Counted from the stretch's first letter, positions 1 to 13,967 are shown. The stretch is 64,000 nt of DNA from Pestalotiopsis fici W106-1 (GCF_000516985.1 NW_006917093.1:1116001-1180000), one strand, 5' to 3'. Numbers and translations are program-made. The notes: generated by a model from the letters alone, not told the origin.

Positions 1-373
1 TACACCACGGTAACGAGTACTGCAGAACCAGGGGTCTACTCTGGTTCCGGCTAAAGTCCCATCGCGTGGTAGCTGATTTCCTAATCAGGGAATCGAATTG
101 ATCTTCAGCGGGACATTGACTTTATTACGCCGCGAAAACTACTGTCTAGTCTGTCTATCTCACCGCGAAGTCGGAATGTCAAAGTGGGAACGAGTAATAG
201 TGGCGGCTGGGCATCGTCCAGGATGGAGTCAAGGCACCGCTGCGGGAAAAAGATTTATTATCTTGATGCTGAGTACCGGCGTCACGGTGCTGGTGTTGTT
301 TCTGCTCCTCATCTCTAGCAGCCACCTCTTCTCCTTTGCCTGGACCTGGATCTCCTCCCACCACCATAAAATC
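1..373. other. Upstream region of the lactonase gene, no gene seen
   Basis: I see no gene here. The lactonase reading frame stays open upstream to about position 98 and has in-frame ATGs at 176 and 266. The residues it would add do not look like the family and would place a second hydrophobic stretch before the likely signal peptide. I treat this as promoter and 5' leader. Confidence 0.5.
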
Positions 374-1748
374 ATGTTGGCTAAAAACTTGGGCGCGGCT
401 GGACTTGTGTCCCTGCCACTTGTGACGCCGACTGTGGCTACGCTCCTATACGTGGCATCGTATGCCGGCACCGTCACGACGCTAAACCTGACCTTGTCTA
501 GCGGCTACAACTCGTCTGCCTCTCTTGAGGCTATCTCGACATCAACCGGCTGTGCATCCAGTCCCTCTTGGCTGACCCTGGACACCTCCAACTCGATCCT
601 CTACTGCACTGATGAGGGGCTGTCCACTCCTTTGGGGTCCCTTTCGTCTTTCCAGACCAGCGAGGACGGCACTTTGGTTCAGCTCGATCAGATCAGTGTC
701 ATCTCTGGCCCAGTCAGCGCAGTCATCTATGGAGAAGATGGAGATGGCTTAGCTCTCGCCCACTAGTAAGTTGTTTTCAACATTCCGTCCCTACCCCAGT
801 CTGCAGGAGGACGCATATCCCAAAATGGCGTCTGGCGCCTAGACAAAATCCACTTTTGGACGAATGTCAATATCTGACTGCGTATACAGTTCCGGTTCTA
901 GCTTCAGCACGTTCTCTATAGCGGATCCCTCTGCGTTGCAGGCGGTCCAGAACCAGACCTTTGAGATGGCAGAGCCTGGTCCAAACGCCTCTCGACAGGA
1001 TGCTCCTCACCCGCACGAGGCTATACTCGACCCCACGGGAGAGTACATCCTCGTCCCAGACCTTGGCGCGGACCTTGTCAGGATTTTCCAGGTCGACGAG
1101 GATAGCCTCACCTGGACTGCCATTGAACCCCTTGTGGCCGCACCCGGGTCCGGTCCCAGACACGCTACATTCTTGGTCACTGAGGACACTACTTACATGT
1201 ATCTCATAAGCGAGCTGGCCAACACCATAACGGGTTACGAAGTCGAGTACGAGAGTGACTCTTCATTGGCCTTTACCGAGTTGTTTGCCATCAACACTCA
1301 CGGTGAGGGAGCTTCAGTACCCAACGGAACCACGGCTGCAGAGATCACTCTATCGGTGAGTTCATCATTCAAAAATTACTTGTTCCATTACTGATAAATT
1401 TGCAAGCCTGATGAGAAGTTCCTCATTGTATCATCCCGCGGGGAGAACTCCTTTTCAATTCCCAACTTTGACCCCAGCAACAGCACCGAAATTGTGTCTG
1501 ATGCCCTCATCTCCTTTTCGGTTGACCACAGCTCGGGAAACTTGACACTGGTCCAGGAATACCCAGCTGGCGGACGTATCCCGCGCCAGTTTTCCATCAA
1601 CGAGGCTGGCAACCTGATCGCTGTCGGACTTCAATCTGACGGTCGTGTGGTTCTCATTGACCGCGACGTCAAGAGTGGATTACTGAAGCGCTTCATCGCC
1701 AATGCTTTGGTCGAAGGAGAAGTTACCACGGTCATTTTTGATGAGTAA
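374..1748 (+). CDS. Secreted lactonase-family (6-phosphogluconolactonase-like) beta-propeller protein
   Basis: Three exons, 374..765, 890..1355 and 1407..1748, give 399 aa. Both introns have GT..AG borders; the first has a CTGAC branch-point-like site near 875. Splicing joins LALAHY to SGSSFSTF and restores the propeller repeats. The segments APHPHEAILDPTGEYILVPD, GPRHA and RIPRQFSINEAG are typical of the fungal lactonase family (Pfam Lactonase, seven-bladed propeller). Family members act on gluconolactone or muconolactone-type substrates, but many fungal secreted copies have no proven substrate. The ATG at 374 was chosen because residues 1-22 look like a signal peptide and the propeller begins directly after with LLYVASYAG. 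An AATAAA lies about 22 bp after the stop. I am confident of the family, not of the substrate. Confidence 0.82.
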
Positions 1749-4700
1749 ATGTTCATGTATATAGAAAAAAATAAAGGGCCGTCTCATGATGGCAGCAGTA
1801 TACGAGAATGATCTCAACCCAGACCAACGTACATAGATATGTTGAATTACAGATTTCCGACGGTAGACTTTTGCAATTGTGAATGTCACTCAGGCACCAT
1901 TTGATCGATACAATGCCAATCGTATCTAATTTACTCATAATGGGCAAACACAATTACGTTTGGGAGACGTCAATATGTAAGAGGTTAAAGAAAAAGAAAA
2001 AAGAAAAAGAAGGAAAGAAAACCTGGCAACTCGTCAGTATTTGTCATTGTTGAGGCTCTGGTCCAGCTGATGACGCTGGAGTTACATTCAAGCATAGCAT
2101 CGACATTATAACAAGACGTTTTGCGGGGTTTGGCCACTTGGCGATGATGGCTTATATTAAATGGTCCGCGGTGGCTTTTGACTCGCCCCCCGGCGGAGTG
2201 TCGGTATTACCTTTTGCGTTTTGGCTGCCAGCAGGTTTGGCCCAAGGGTCTCTGTCGCCTGGGGAGATGGTGGTTGGCTGATATGACAAGAATAGCAACA
2301 ATGGTTTGTCTTTAGCGGCAATGATTCGAAGCAGGCACGATATTAATTGCAGCAATCTATTTTATCATTCCTTTTTTGCTTCTTTCCTTCTTTCTTAGTG
2401 CGACTATACTCGAAGACGAGAAGAAAACAGGAATCATGACAGCGTCAAAAAGGGAGAGTTTCCATATTACACAACCCAATCGAATCCATCTCGCTCCGGA
2501 CCGTCCATGACCAAGCCTTCCCCATTCACAAACCAGGATCTCGCAACGAACGATCTATAATCAAAATGCTTGGTATCCGGAACGACAAGCCGGCACTGAG
2601 GGGGCCCCAGATAGGGCGCAGTGAACGACTTGCCCTCAAGTATGCTTGCAAGGAAAGTAGGTGTCAAACTTTTGCTTTCCTGGGACTGAGGTGACATCAC
2701 TAAGAGAAGAGATTGTGCGCTTTTCGCGCGGACCTGGACAAGCTTTGCCCGGAGCTTCGCCGCCGATATTGGCAAAGAAACCTGCAATAAGTTCATGTCC
2801 TGCATTCTTGTACAAAATCCACCCCTGAATTCTGGACCAAAAAGAGAGGGCGTACGTCACCCCCAAGATGCGAGATAGATGGGAGGGGGCCCCAGCCGGC
2901 ACTCACGGGAGGGTCGAACGATGAATGCTTGTGTAGCATGATTGTTTGGTTAGATGAGAACCAAGTCAAATTTTTGCTCGGCTTACTGTAAACAGAGATT
3001 CTTCGCCTCATAACGAAGCGTTCATGCCGTTCATTTCCTTCATGAGCAAGGGATATGATCCCGCTTTCCGGTGTTTCGGTAGATTACTGGATCCTATTCA
3101 AGGATTGCACTGATGATTAGAGTTACCATCTATCAGGAACCCTGCCGTGTTCCAGCGAGGACAATGGTGATGAGTTTTGGACACAATGGGTATGTACGTA
3201 GGTAGGCTTTGTCGCAGACAGGACCGAGATGGAAACGAAACACTCAGTGTATTGGCTCTTCATTGGGGCCAGCTGGCTAGAAATGTTTACCACTGGCCAT
3301 CCGAAACGTATAATCTCCTTCAAGGATCCGGCCGCCATGAGAAGCCGACGCAGTGCTCGATTGTATTAACCATAGATTTGTTACTAAAGCAATATCCATG
3401 AAGCAGGCAGAGGAGAACTTGTTCATGCGCTCTACAATAACAGGCACCGAGTATGGTTCGCGCTTATAGCCAAGGAACACTACGTCTGGGTTGTCTGTAC
3501 ACAGATGGGTAACTGATTGACCAGTTCATTAGAAAATATTGTGCCCATTCGGGCCGTCAATGGATGGCCATCTCACTCCCAATGTACGGCCACCGCCCAG
3601 GACCAACGGATGCTCATGATAGGCTGGTAGATCAGATCACTTGGCTTGGAACGATGGCACTCCAACCTCCATTTTCTGGAATTTGCTCCCAATCCTCTCC
3701 AATCCCTCTCCAAGGTGTGGTGAGCGCAGAGCCACATCCAGTTTTGAAACCCCTGCCGCATACTACACACCCCTGACAAACGTGCCGTGTCTTGGCGAAC
3801 TCGATTGTAATGTAAAAAATGGAATGATGATCGAGAAGTACTGTACTACCGCCTCTTTACTACTGCTCTGCTGCTGCTCTGCAAGAGACGCCCCCCTTGA
3901 ACCACGCGTCTTAGTGCTGTAACTACGGCAGCCATGATATACAAGGCAGGCTGCAATGGCCTTACATGACAGAACACGACATGTCCAATTGGGACTCTGA
4001 ACCATTATAGAATCTGGGTGATTATCTGCAAACTAATTGCAGTCGATCACACATTTGCCCAGTACCTAGTGGGGCCCTTGGACCTTTTTTTTGTTCTTCC
4101 CTCCAGAGGGGTCAGTCGGCAAAGTCCAAACCCCCCGGCACAGTTTTCCCCCAGATATATTCGGATTGTGGGAGGAGTCGACGGGAAAACTGCCCCCAGA
4201 CCCACTCTGGAAATTCTCTTTTCAGGGACTTGCTTTGTGGAGTAAGAGACTTGAATCTTGATTCTCCCGACAGATTAGTACTTGGAAATGGTCCCTGGGT
4301 GGAAGAATCGAAATGCATTGCCAGGAAGATGGTCAAAGAACAAAAGTTGAGAGGCGCGTGTGCTGTTATAATTCTTCCAGGCTCAATGCGGGGTTGTTGT
4401 GTTATATACCCCCAGTGGCCTTGAAATAGTGCTAGTAGCACAGAAACGTAGTGGGCGGTAGGTAACGGAGATACTAATGTATGGCGCTGCAAAAAAACTG
4501 TCATAACGGCTGTGACTTTTCTTTGTTCTTGGGCACTACAGGGTGCCAATAGGTAACTCGTACATACTAGGTAGGTAACCTAGGTACGTAAGATGAACAA
4601 GACCCTGTCTTCCTTGGGCGACTCGAGGTAGATCCTCGCATTGTAAGCGGATATCCCGCCTGCGCCAGTCCAGCCAGTCAAGCCCAGTCCATCTACATTA

Positions 4701-6239
4701 GCCAGACTATAAGAAAAGTCGAGGCGCAATGTACATACTACATAGAAGCGCTGGATGAGCAATAAGGGCTTCCTGGACAGGCTTGGCGTGCCTCGGAGTT
4801 CGGATGCACATGCGTGCTGTCGTCTAAGATCACCTGAACATCGACCTGCAGTCAATGGGTCGACAGCATCCATTAGGGACATAGGCTAGGTACCTAGTCC
4901 CCCGCCTTCTTTCATTCCCACAAGCGATATTTCGTTGCCTGAGAAGGCGTGGCGAGCGTGGTAGCGAAGCGCCAACGCCTACAGCCCTTCTGACGGGTTA
5001 ACGCAGACAAGATATCGCGTGCGACTTTGCAGCAGCAGCGCCCAACAAGAGATTTACTCAAATTTCAATGGAAGTTCTTTGCAGGCCCTGGTCAAGCCTT
5101 TTCGAATCCAAGGTAAGCGGGAAACCGCCTTGGTCCCGCCGAAATGACGGTCTCATTAACCACGACACACGCTATAGTCTTGTATTCATGCCGCTCATGT
5201 TGGACGAACCCGTCGGATTAACAACCCAAGTAGGCTTCTCGGCGATTCAGGGCTTTGCCGTATAATTTTGACTCACTCACCTGATGCCATGAATTATCAC
5301 AGCCATGAGCCTCCCTTTCTCTCTTATCCTTCTCTCTGAAAAAGCCACCGTCGCCATATAATATAGCTCGCACCACAATGAAAGACCACATGGCATCCCC
5401 CCTGGTTGGAAGACCCTGCCCCGCTAGTCCTTCAGGCAATATCAGCTTCCCATACACCTAACCACTCCAGCCGCTGATCACATCCATCGGCTGAGGACGC
5501 AGCCTCGACCATCCGTGGCAAGTGATTGACCACGTTCGCTTCTGCTTCCCCGCAAATTGAACTCGAACCCTTTAAGAAGATCGACCCTTAATGCTGAACC
5601 CTCGAACGTGATGTGTCCTTGTACAGTGACAATAGTTTCTAGCTTCTGCACAAGGCCTCTTGGAGTACTCTTGTATTGAAATGTTCACACTAGGAAAGAG
5701 AAGCGATACAGGATAGTTTGTTTTCACTTCTGGGAACCGCTGAATATTCAAGACCTCAGGGTTCACCTGTCTTGTCATCTCGCCTGATTCCTCCCTCTCT
5801 CGCCAATCCCGTTCCCGGGCTACCAATGTATAGCCTAAGGAAAGTAGAATAGTTGGTACACTCTTTACTTAGGACTACTACTGGCGGAAGCCGGGGGTGT
5901 TTAATGGGGGAGACTGGGGTACAATGCATCGCTTCTGCACCCTGCATGGGTGCGACGTGGAGGAGACGATGGGACAGCCAGATCCTCCGGCTTTCCCATA
6001 ATTGCCTTTAAATAACAAGTCGGTCTTCTGCCGTGCCTTGCAGGCACCTTCTTCCCTGTATGGCCCTTTCCTCGTCATCTCTTGCGCCCAGTGCAGAGCT
6101 TCTTCTCCTCCATACGGATTACATGTGGCGTCATGGGTGATTGACTTTTTTGATTCTTTGTTTTCCTTCTTCATCAGTATAAGAAACTGATGCTACTGTC
6201 ATCCGGTGGGAGACGGGCACTCTTGGAACCACAGCACAC
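1749..6239. other. 4.5-kb gene-free region
   Basis: I find no convincing gene on either strand; open frames are short, have no family resemblance and overlap each other. It holds a purine tract (about 1985-2022, mostly GA and A) and several CCTAGGTA-type words, including a perfect 12-bp palindrome CTAGGTACCTAG at 4886-4897 and a CTAGGTAGGTAACCTAGGTA run starting at 4567. The last few hundred bases are presumably the promoter of the downstream Zn2Cys6 gene. Confidence 0.5.
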
Positions 6240-8582
6240 ATGACTTCGGTCATGGCATCAGCCACCTCGTCGACCGCGCTCAGCCTGCAGAACAACAGGA
6301 TGTCGCCATCGTCGACAGGCGACTCGCCCTTGTCCATGGGAGGGACGAGCAGCTCGGGTCGCATATTCCCGTTACCTAATCGGGACAACTTCACCGTTGA
6401 GATTCCCTCACAGTCAGCGATAGCCAACACCAACGGCTCGAGCCTGAAATCACCCAGTTCAGCAAAGGCAGCACGGACGACGAATTTTAGCAGAGATGGC
6501 ATTTTGGGTTCTGCGCAAAAAGCTCGGAACTTGTCTCAGTCCTCTGAGGCACGGCCGGAACAAGTGATCGTTGAACTTCAAAAGGTTTCCAGCGACGAGA
6601 ACATGAACCCTCTAAAGCGACGAAACACGGACGCCACAGTAGACTATCCTCGTAGGAGAGCAACAATAGCTGTATGTTGCTACTCTTCTGGAATGCAGAA
6701 ACCTTCCATGAATCTCGTCACTGACTGTCTGTGTAGTGTGAGGTCTGTCGGTCTCGCAAATCACGATGCGATGGCACAAAGCCAAAGTGCAAACTCTGCA
6801 CAGAGCTCGGCGCTGAGTGTATATATAGAGAGCCTGGCATCAAACTGGACGCTGGTGACAAACTCATACTGGAACGGCTGAATCGCATCGAAAGTCTGCT
6901 CCAAATGAGCCTCGTCAACAACCCCAACGGCATGCATATTTCCGAGAACTCACCGCCCATCAGCAACGGCACTGCTCTGAGCGCTGACAACCTTCTTGCT
7001 AATGCCAATGGAAACTTTGTCTCCATCATCCCTAGCGGTGGTCTTGGTACCTGGACGGCTCAACCACCGAGCAGCATATCTACCATGCCAAAGGTGCACA
7101 CGAACGCAGCGCTCCACCTCCTTCAATGGCCGCTCATACGGGATCTTATACAACGTCCCTATGATCCTCAGATTCTGCTTCAACTAGAAATGGCAAGAGA
7201 ACCACTCCCTTCTCTGGCCAAGACGCCCTGTGTCGACCTCTCCAATACTCATGCGTATATCGAGGCTTACTTTGACCGCGTCAACGTGTGGTACGCTTGT
7301 GTAAACCCTTACACATGGAGAAGTCATTACAGAAGTGCTCTATCCAATGGATTCAGAGAAGGACCCGAGAGCTGCATTGTTCTCTTGGTACTTGCCCTCG
7401 GACAGGCTAGTCTGAGGGGCAGCATATCTCGCATCGTTCCCCAGGAAGATCCACCTGGCCTTCAGTATTTCACAGCTGCTTGGTCTTTGCTACCGGGGAT
7501 GATGACTTCAAACAGTGTCTTGGCAGCCCAGTGCCATCTGCTTGCGGCTGCTTACCTTTTCTATCTGGTGAGACCCCTCGAGGCGTGGAATCTACTATGC
7601 ACGACAAGCAGCAAACTACAACTTCTTCTCATGACGCCCACAAGGATACCCGAGGACCAGAGAGAGCTTTCGGAGCGAATCTACTGGAACGCGTTGCTAT
7701 TTGAAAGCGATTTGCTAGCAGAACTCGACCTTCCACACTCGGGAGTCGTACAACTAGAAGAGCACGTCGGGCTGCCCGGTGGGTTTCAAGGCGAAGAGTC
7801 GGAAGCGGTAGGCCGGGATGATCTCTGGTACTTTTTGGCCGAAATTGCATTGCGACGACTCCTGAACCGCGTCAGTCAACTCATTTACTCCAAGGACTCG
7901 ATGGCATCGACAACAAGCCTGGAGCCGGTAGTGGCCGAGCTGGACTTTCAGCTGACTCAATGGTACGAAAGCCTGCCCTCGGCCCTGCAATTTCCCTTTA
8001 CGCGAGCGCCGCTGGCAGATCCGGTGCAAACTGTCCTGCGTCTCCGATTTTTTGCCTGCCGTACCATCATCTACAGGCCCTACATCTTGGCGGTGTTGGA
8101 CAATGAGCAGGCCGTTTTGGACCCCGCGGTTCGGGACAACTGCCACAAGTGTCTAGAAGCCTCAATTCGGCAATTGGAGCATATTGGAGCACAGTAAGTC
8201 ATATTACACTACCTACCCATGAACCTATAGCCAATCGCAAGTTGGCTCGGCTTCTGCCCGTATGGACGGCCACCCCAACCTTTACCCCACACACCAAAAT
8301 CTAACCATTTGGCTCTGTAGTGTTGCCGGACATATGCCTTACTTGTGGCAAGGGGCTCTGTCCATCGTCTCACAAACCCTCCTTGTAATGGGTGCCACCA
8401 TGTCGCCTTCGCTATCAAGTATCCTCTTAACGCTGGTGCCGCATCGTGAGGTCATTGACCAGATCATCAACGACGTGATTATGGATATTGAGCGAATGTC
8501 CGTGCTTGCACCGAGCTTGAGTCTTGCTGCCGAGATCATCAAGGAGGCCGAGGTCCGACGGCGAACATTCCTCAACGGCTGA
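6240..8582 (+). CDS. Zn2Cys6 fungal transcription factor
   Basis: Exons 6240..6671, 6737..8193 and 8321..8582 give 716 aa. The zinc cluster starts exactly at exon 2: Cys145, 148, 155, 162, 165 and 172, spaced CX2CX6CX6CX2CX6C, with basic residues RSRKSR between Cys148 and Cys155. A short linker and a leucine-rich dimerisation-like segment (LERLNRIESLLQM) follow. The central part from about residue 250 (IEAYFDRVNVWYACVNP, then SCIVLLVLALGQASLRG) looks like the fungal-specific transcription factor middle homology region. The Ser/Thr-rich N-terminal 140 residues are probably disordered. The last exon (HMPYLWQGALSIVSQTLL) is typical of the family C-terminus. It is a DNA-binding nuclear regulator with unknown targets. 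No metabolic cluster surrounds it. Confidence 0.88.
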
Positions 8583-11547
8583 CGGATCTAGTGCCGAGAG
8601 AACGGGACTGCAACTGTACATGTGGCTCGGCTGGATACGAAGTAGCAACAGCGACTCTATTTTGGTTCTCTCGCACGACAACGAAAACCGCAATGGGCGA
8701 GTTCAGCATCAGTCATGCGTGTCGTGGTCTATAAGCGACAGTTTTGTGCAACACTATCGGCACAACTACCGTATTTGACTATTCCGTATATCAAGTAAGC
8801 ATGTCCGGCCAGCCACAAAAAAAAAAAAAAAAAGGACACATGCTCCCATCTTCAATACGCCTACCACCATACAAGACATGATACGCATCGGGATCCGAAA
8901 ATGTGCGCTGCCGACTATACCGATCCGGCCTCCCTCTTGATGCGCCACCCCATTTCAAGGACCTTGACCATGCCCTCCAATTCAGCCTCGCGCCAAGTTT
9001 TACTTGCACCACTCTCGCGGCCGACCTGACTGCATCATTTCATTTCAAGTCTGAGAGAGGTATTGAACCTTTCAAACAAAGCGTAATGGGCTGACGACGA
9101 CCCTCTGAGGACCAGCGGCTGACAGGCGACCTTCTACATTGCTTTCCCCGGAGGTTACAACGCTTTCTATGGGCACCCAGCACCTGACTGCTGATTGCGG
9201 GCCAGTGGTTGGTGGGATTCGCTGGAGGGGTCTTGGAGGAGTTTCGGACCGCATTGCCGCGAGAACCTCGTCCGCCAATCAGAGCCCAGCCAGTGAGCCA
9301 AAGGGGACATGTACGGCATTTCAATCTGACAACTCAATTTCCCTCACGATGCGCCCGGTCGGAAATTGGCTTGTTCGGGTCGCAGAGGTGGCACATACCT
9401 AGGTACCCAGGGACTTAGATTACCTACTTGGAGTGTCTCTCTTTCTCTCTTTTCCTCTCTCTCTACACAGGTCCTTTGGTTGTATCCTCATATACATACT
9501 TCAGTGCCCCGCTACCCCCAACCTATCTACGATATACATACCTGCCATTTACCCGAACCCAGCAAGAACAGACATGGGTCTGGAAAAAGATCCGTGACTG
9601 CACACTTGCCCAGATTCAACAATCCGTCTTCTCTATTATACAATTATCTGGTTATGCTATCTCTCTCATCCAGAGACGCATTTTGCACAGCTTTCTGCAC
9701 TCGAGGTTTCTTGGTTTGGGTTTCTTTCTTACTCTTCCATCTAAGAAGTACACATGTGGGCTTTTCTATGTCGCGGTTGGAAAAGAGATCCGGAATTTAC
9801 AGCCAGGCACCCATGCTATCAGGAATAGCAACGATGCTGGCCGAGTTATTTTTCATTTCAAAGCACTTTTTTCTTCCTCCATTCTCAAGATGTCGATTCA
9901 CGACAATGATGACGACAAAGACTTTTTTTCTTCTCATTTCCCCTGCGCACACACAAGAGAAGCGTCCATTGGTGGGGGATTAGTGAGCCGGTCTTATGAT
10001 ATGTAGTCTGACGACGCGCATGATTTTGTACATATATACCTCTTCTTTTGCATACACTTCATTCTTGTTGCATTTTCCAAGGCTTCGTTTTGGGACAGGG
10101 AAGGGAGGGGAGACCCAATATCAGATTGCCATAGCTAGCAGAGATCGTGAGTTTCATAATCAAGATGATTCTCCCACTATTGCCATTTTTCACATCTAGA
10201 GATACCAGTCACAAACAATGCCACCTTGTTCCTGACCAATCGCTTAGCCTCGTTTTGGAGGGTTGTACACAAAGTACCTGCATTTCTCCAAAGATAGAAT
10301 AGATGATGTGCATATATGGGTCAAATTTCTCTCGCGGACCCCCTCTCCCCTTCCTGGTGGAAAAGTCTCAGATGTGTGTAATACATACTATATGACGGGT
10401 TGCATGGCACTCGATCAAATTAATTACCTGCACAACGCGACGCCTCTTGACAACGTGTACGATTCTGTATCGATGCAAGTTACACACGTCAATGGCGGTA
10501 GGTTCTTTTTTTTTTTAATATTTTTCTTTTTTCTTTTTGCTTCCCTTTCGGGCCAAAGACATGTCATGTAGAGAGTACAAGACAAATAGACAAGCGCAAA
10601 GCTGTGCTTGCTGCATGCCATGACGAACGAAACCTTTTCCTTACCGCAAGCCTGGGCCAATTCCTCCAGATTGAGACTTCCCCGACTCATATTACCAATA
10701 TCCAAGATAAAGAATAAAATTAAAGAGGTCTAAAGCTATAAAAATATTTGTGGTTAAACAAACTTAGATACCCCTTCTCGTTATGTCACCCGAAAGGTGC
10801 CACACTACACGGACTACCTGTGGCGCATCACTACCAAGTGTGTGGCGAATAGCAGGTTTCTGTTGCTGCATCAAGGACATGAGTCACTTCCCACCAATGG
10901 ATCTGCCTGTGCAGTACCGATTTGAGATTTGTGTTGCCCCTGTTCTGGACCAGGTGGAATGCGGCTGTTCAAGAGGAACTGACGATTAGCCTTTTCAATC
11001 GGCTGCAATGTGGGACTAGTTTGAAACACTATACCTTCGCTTATATACCCTTGTCTCCTGTAAACGAGCGACATAGAATAACATCAAGTGCCGATTTCGA
11101 ACACTGTTGAGTTCTAGCCAGTGTGGAGTCATGCGATGCCCACTATTACCCGACCCCACGCCAAGCCCTTCATTTTATATATTCGACTTGCGATAAGCAG
11201 CGATGATGAGGTCTGACTGTATATCATAAGCAAAGTGGTTTTCTTTGAAATTTCACGTACAAATTTGTAAGATTTCTACAATATTAGCATGTTTGTAAAT
11301 AATTAAGAATACGAACTTGAAGCTGTGATCCAGGCCGACTAATCCGATGATAACTTGGAAGAAATTCATAATAAAAGGCGTACATTGCTACCTGATAGCC
11401 ATCAAAGTGATTCAATGAGTATCGTGCAGGATTGTGGATTTGTCTTATTATTCTCTCAAATATACTACACATTCATTTGAAGCCGGCTTCCCATTTGTTG
11501 TACTATTCACTCATTCTATAAATCACGCTTGATTTCGTTTCTTCGAC
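8583..11547. other. 3-kb gene-free region, pyrimidine-rich
   Basis: No supported gene. An 18-base A run lies at 8817-8834. From about 9420 to 10010 the + strand is CT-rich and keeps two frames open at once (about 205 and 192 codons), which reflects the lack of purine-rich stop codons rather than coding. A TACCTAGGTACC palindrome is at 9396-9407. The distal part is AT-rich and precedes the G1 peptidase gene. Confidence 0.45.
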
Positions 11548-12746
11548 ATGAAGCTTTCCATCACGGTTCTAAACGCTCTGTTTGCCGCGGCACTGGCTGC
11601 TCCAGCTCCGGGCTCTGGCTTAGCACCAAGATCAAACACCAGAGCTCGACTCGATTCCCGCAGGGCCGCAAAAAGCCACAAGCAGGGCCATCATCACCAT
11701 GCCTCGTCGAGCGCATCCTTGTCTCGTTCGTCCGCCGCCGCTTCCCCCACTCTAGTCTTTCCTTCTGGCTTCCTTCCGTCTTCTTCTTCTTCTTCTGTTG
11801 TCCCCTCGTCGTTGTCGTCGTCTTCATTGGCTGCTGCTGCGTTGTCGGTGCCATCTGCCACTGCCACTCGGGCATCCGCGTCGTCCTCTTCCGCGACGGC
11901 CGTGGTGCATGCCAGTTCCGATGTCGAGTACAATGAGTCTTGGGCCGGCGCGGTTGTTACCGGCAGCGACATGACGGGCGTTTCGGCCTCGTTTGCCGTG
12001 CCGGATCCTGCGATTCCTTCCTCGGGACAAACCTCTGCTACTGAGCACACTGCTAGTGTCTGGATTGGCATGGACGGATATGTAAGCTTTTCCCCCCTCT
12101 CCTCCCCGAGATCCTTTTTCCCCCGTCCAAAATATGGAGCTCATATCTGGTGCTCTTTGTCTAATTGTGGGAAACTTGTACAGAACTGCGATGGCGGCCT
12201 GTGGCAGGCTGGCGTAGACGCTACCATCGATTCTCAGGGCACTTCTTTTTACGCGTGGTATGAGTGGTAAGTATAAATTCTGGTCATATTTTACTCTGTG
12301 ACTTCCTGTCCCATTTCTTTCAGTAATGACTTACATTAAATGTGTTCACCAGGTACCCAGAGGATACAGTGGCCATAGACTTGGGAGATATTGCGGCCGG
12401 CGACATCATCACGGTCAACCTAACCTCATCCGGCGACTACACCTCGGGCAGCATCGTCATGGAAAACAAGTCCACCGGCAACTCCTTCACCAAGACGGTC
12501 ACGGACTCGAGCGCCGCGCTGTGCGGCGCCGCCATTGAGTGGATCATGGAGGACTTGGTCGTCGACGGCAGTGAGAATGGGCTCGCGGATTTTGGCACCG
12601 TTACCTTTAGCGATGCCGCGGGCACGAGCAAGGGCGGCAGCGTCTCACCTGCCGATAGTCAGTTGCTGGATATTCAGGACTCGGACGGAACTGCTCTGAC
12701 AGCTTCTTCAACCACAAGCGACTCTGTCGTCATTGTGTACCAATAA
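11548..12746 (+). CDS. Secreted glutamic peptidase, family G1 (eqolisin)
   Basis: Exons 11548..12081, 12184..12266 and 12353..12746 give 336 aa. The protein begins with a signal peptide (residues 1 to about 18, ending AALAAPAP). A basic, very Ser/Ala-rich propeptide with a HHHH stretch follows, to about residue 125. The mature domain starts near NESWAGAVV. The second intron splits a Trp codon (YEW|YPED). Gln186 in LWQAGVD and Glu268 in AIEWIMED match the catalytic Gln/Glu pair of eqolisins, and their 82-residue spacing is close to that of scytalidoglutamic peptidase. Family members are acid proteases active outside the cell. The Ser-rich propeptide is longer than usual. It sits just before a secreted pectin lyase, so the two may serve saprotrophic or plant-tissue feeding (inference). 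Confidence 0.88.
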
Positions 12747-13967
12747 GGGAGGATCATTTCGAAGAAAAAAAAAGATGTGGTTGTTTGGATTGGTCAAATT
12801 GTGGTTTTTATTTCTTGTGTATACTTTTAGATGTTATTGGCTTGGATTTAGTTGTGTAAATATTCTTGTTTATAAGGACTATCATGCATTGTGTACGGTA
12901 CAAACACTATATTTTGAGTATTTTGTTTTCCATCGACCCTATTATTATATTTGACATGATTCGTCTTAAGAACCGAAACCATTGATCTCGAGGTGCGATA
13001 ATCAAAGCCGGCGCTCGGATGCATACATGTGCTATTCTCTTCCTCCTGCAGCTCATTATACCATGATACAATACAGTATAGTTCAGCTCACACAAAAAGG
13101 TACAAGACATCCAACCGGTCCAACGATTAATGCGACTACCCATAAAATTGACAGAACCTGGTATCTTGTCGGATTCAACGGTTCCAGCTCAACCGTCAAC
13201 TCGATTGACACGGCAATCAAATATTGTCACACTGATGGCATCTTGCCCAAGCTTTAGGAGGGAGTTAGAAAGACAAACACAACTATAGCGAAAATAGTGT
13301 CGGACTGTTTACTTGAGACGGCCATTAGCGCAGGGTCCGTCACCCCATCTTGCGAGACCAAGTCTCCTTTCCTATAGAGCTAGGACAAGACTGGAAATTT
13401 AGTCGTCTAAGTATGAACAAAAACGGCAATTTAGTCATTTTCCCGAATCCACGGCCCTGGCATGAACAACTTCTCCACAAGATGACGGAGACTCAAGTTG
13501 CTAATTAACACACCGAGTATATATTTCTTTTTTCTCATTCCGCTGTTAGAGTTGCACTGCCTCAGGAGACACTGCATCTTTACGAATCGCTAGACTTCGG
13601 TTCCTGAATAACGACCAGGTATCCGAATATTTCTTGTAGTATGACCGGAAACGTTTCTTTATTTCTGGACCGTCTTTGCGAAGTGTTTACCAAGAATGAG
13701 TCTAGCTCTCGCCGGGAGTTGTCCCGATGGAAAAGGGCATGGCTATTTCCATGTCAGCAATGTAATGGAAACATGCAACGCGACCAAACGACAGTCAAGG
13801 CCTCGCCCCTTTTGCTTGACGTCCAGTCGAGTTCTGTAAAGGCGTTAGGAATGAATAGAAATAGCGAGAGAAGGAAAGGATTTGGGCTATGGCCTTGCCA
13901 TTCAATGACCAATACACTCCTTTTCGCACTTCCACATTCATTCATTCAGTTCTCCCACTGATCCAAC
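12747..13967. other. Intergenic region between peptidase and pectin lyase
   Basis: No gene recognised. It contains the AT-rich 3' region of the peptidase gene (12747 to about 12960) and the promoter of the pectin lyase. One 106-codon frame at 13641-13961 has no family resemblance. Confidence 0.5.

Noticed and set aside
98..373. Longer N-terminus for the lactonase
   Set aside because: It adds a second hydrophobic segment before the signal peptide and is not family-like.
2467..2805. 112-codon minus-strand frame whose last 60 residues look gene-like in composition
   Set aside because: I recognise no family and could not connect it to upstream exons in frame. A protein search with the C-terminal part would settle it.
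4112..4549. 145-codon minus-strand frame
   Set aside because: Odd composition, no domain, overlaps other short frames in a gene-free region.
5550..5610. GGTTCGA-like words suggesting tRNA B boxes near 5560 and 5600
   Set aside because: No A box or cloverleaf could be folded around them by eye; tRNAscan would decide.
9366..10006. Two overlapping open frames of 205 and 192 codons on the + strand
   Set aside because: Both are open at once in a pyrimidine-rich stretch that lacks stop codons, have no domain likeness and show Ser/Phe/Leu-rich low-complexity translations. An untranslated RNA is possible but not shown.
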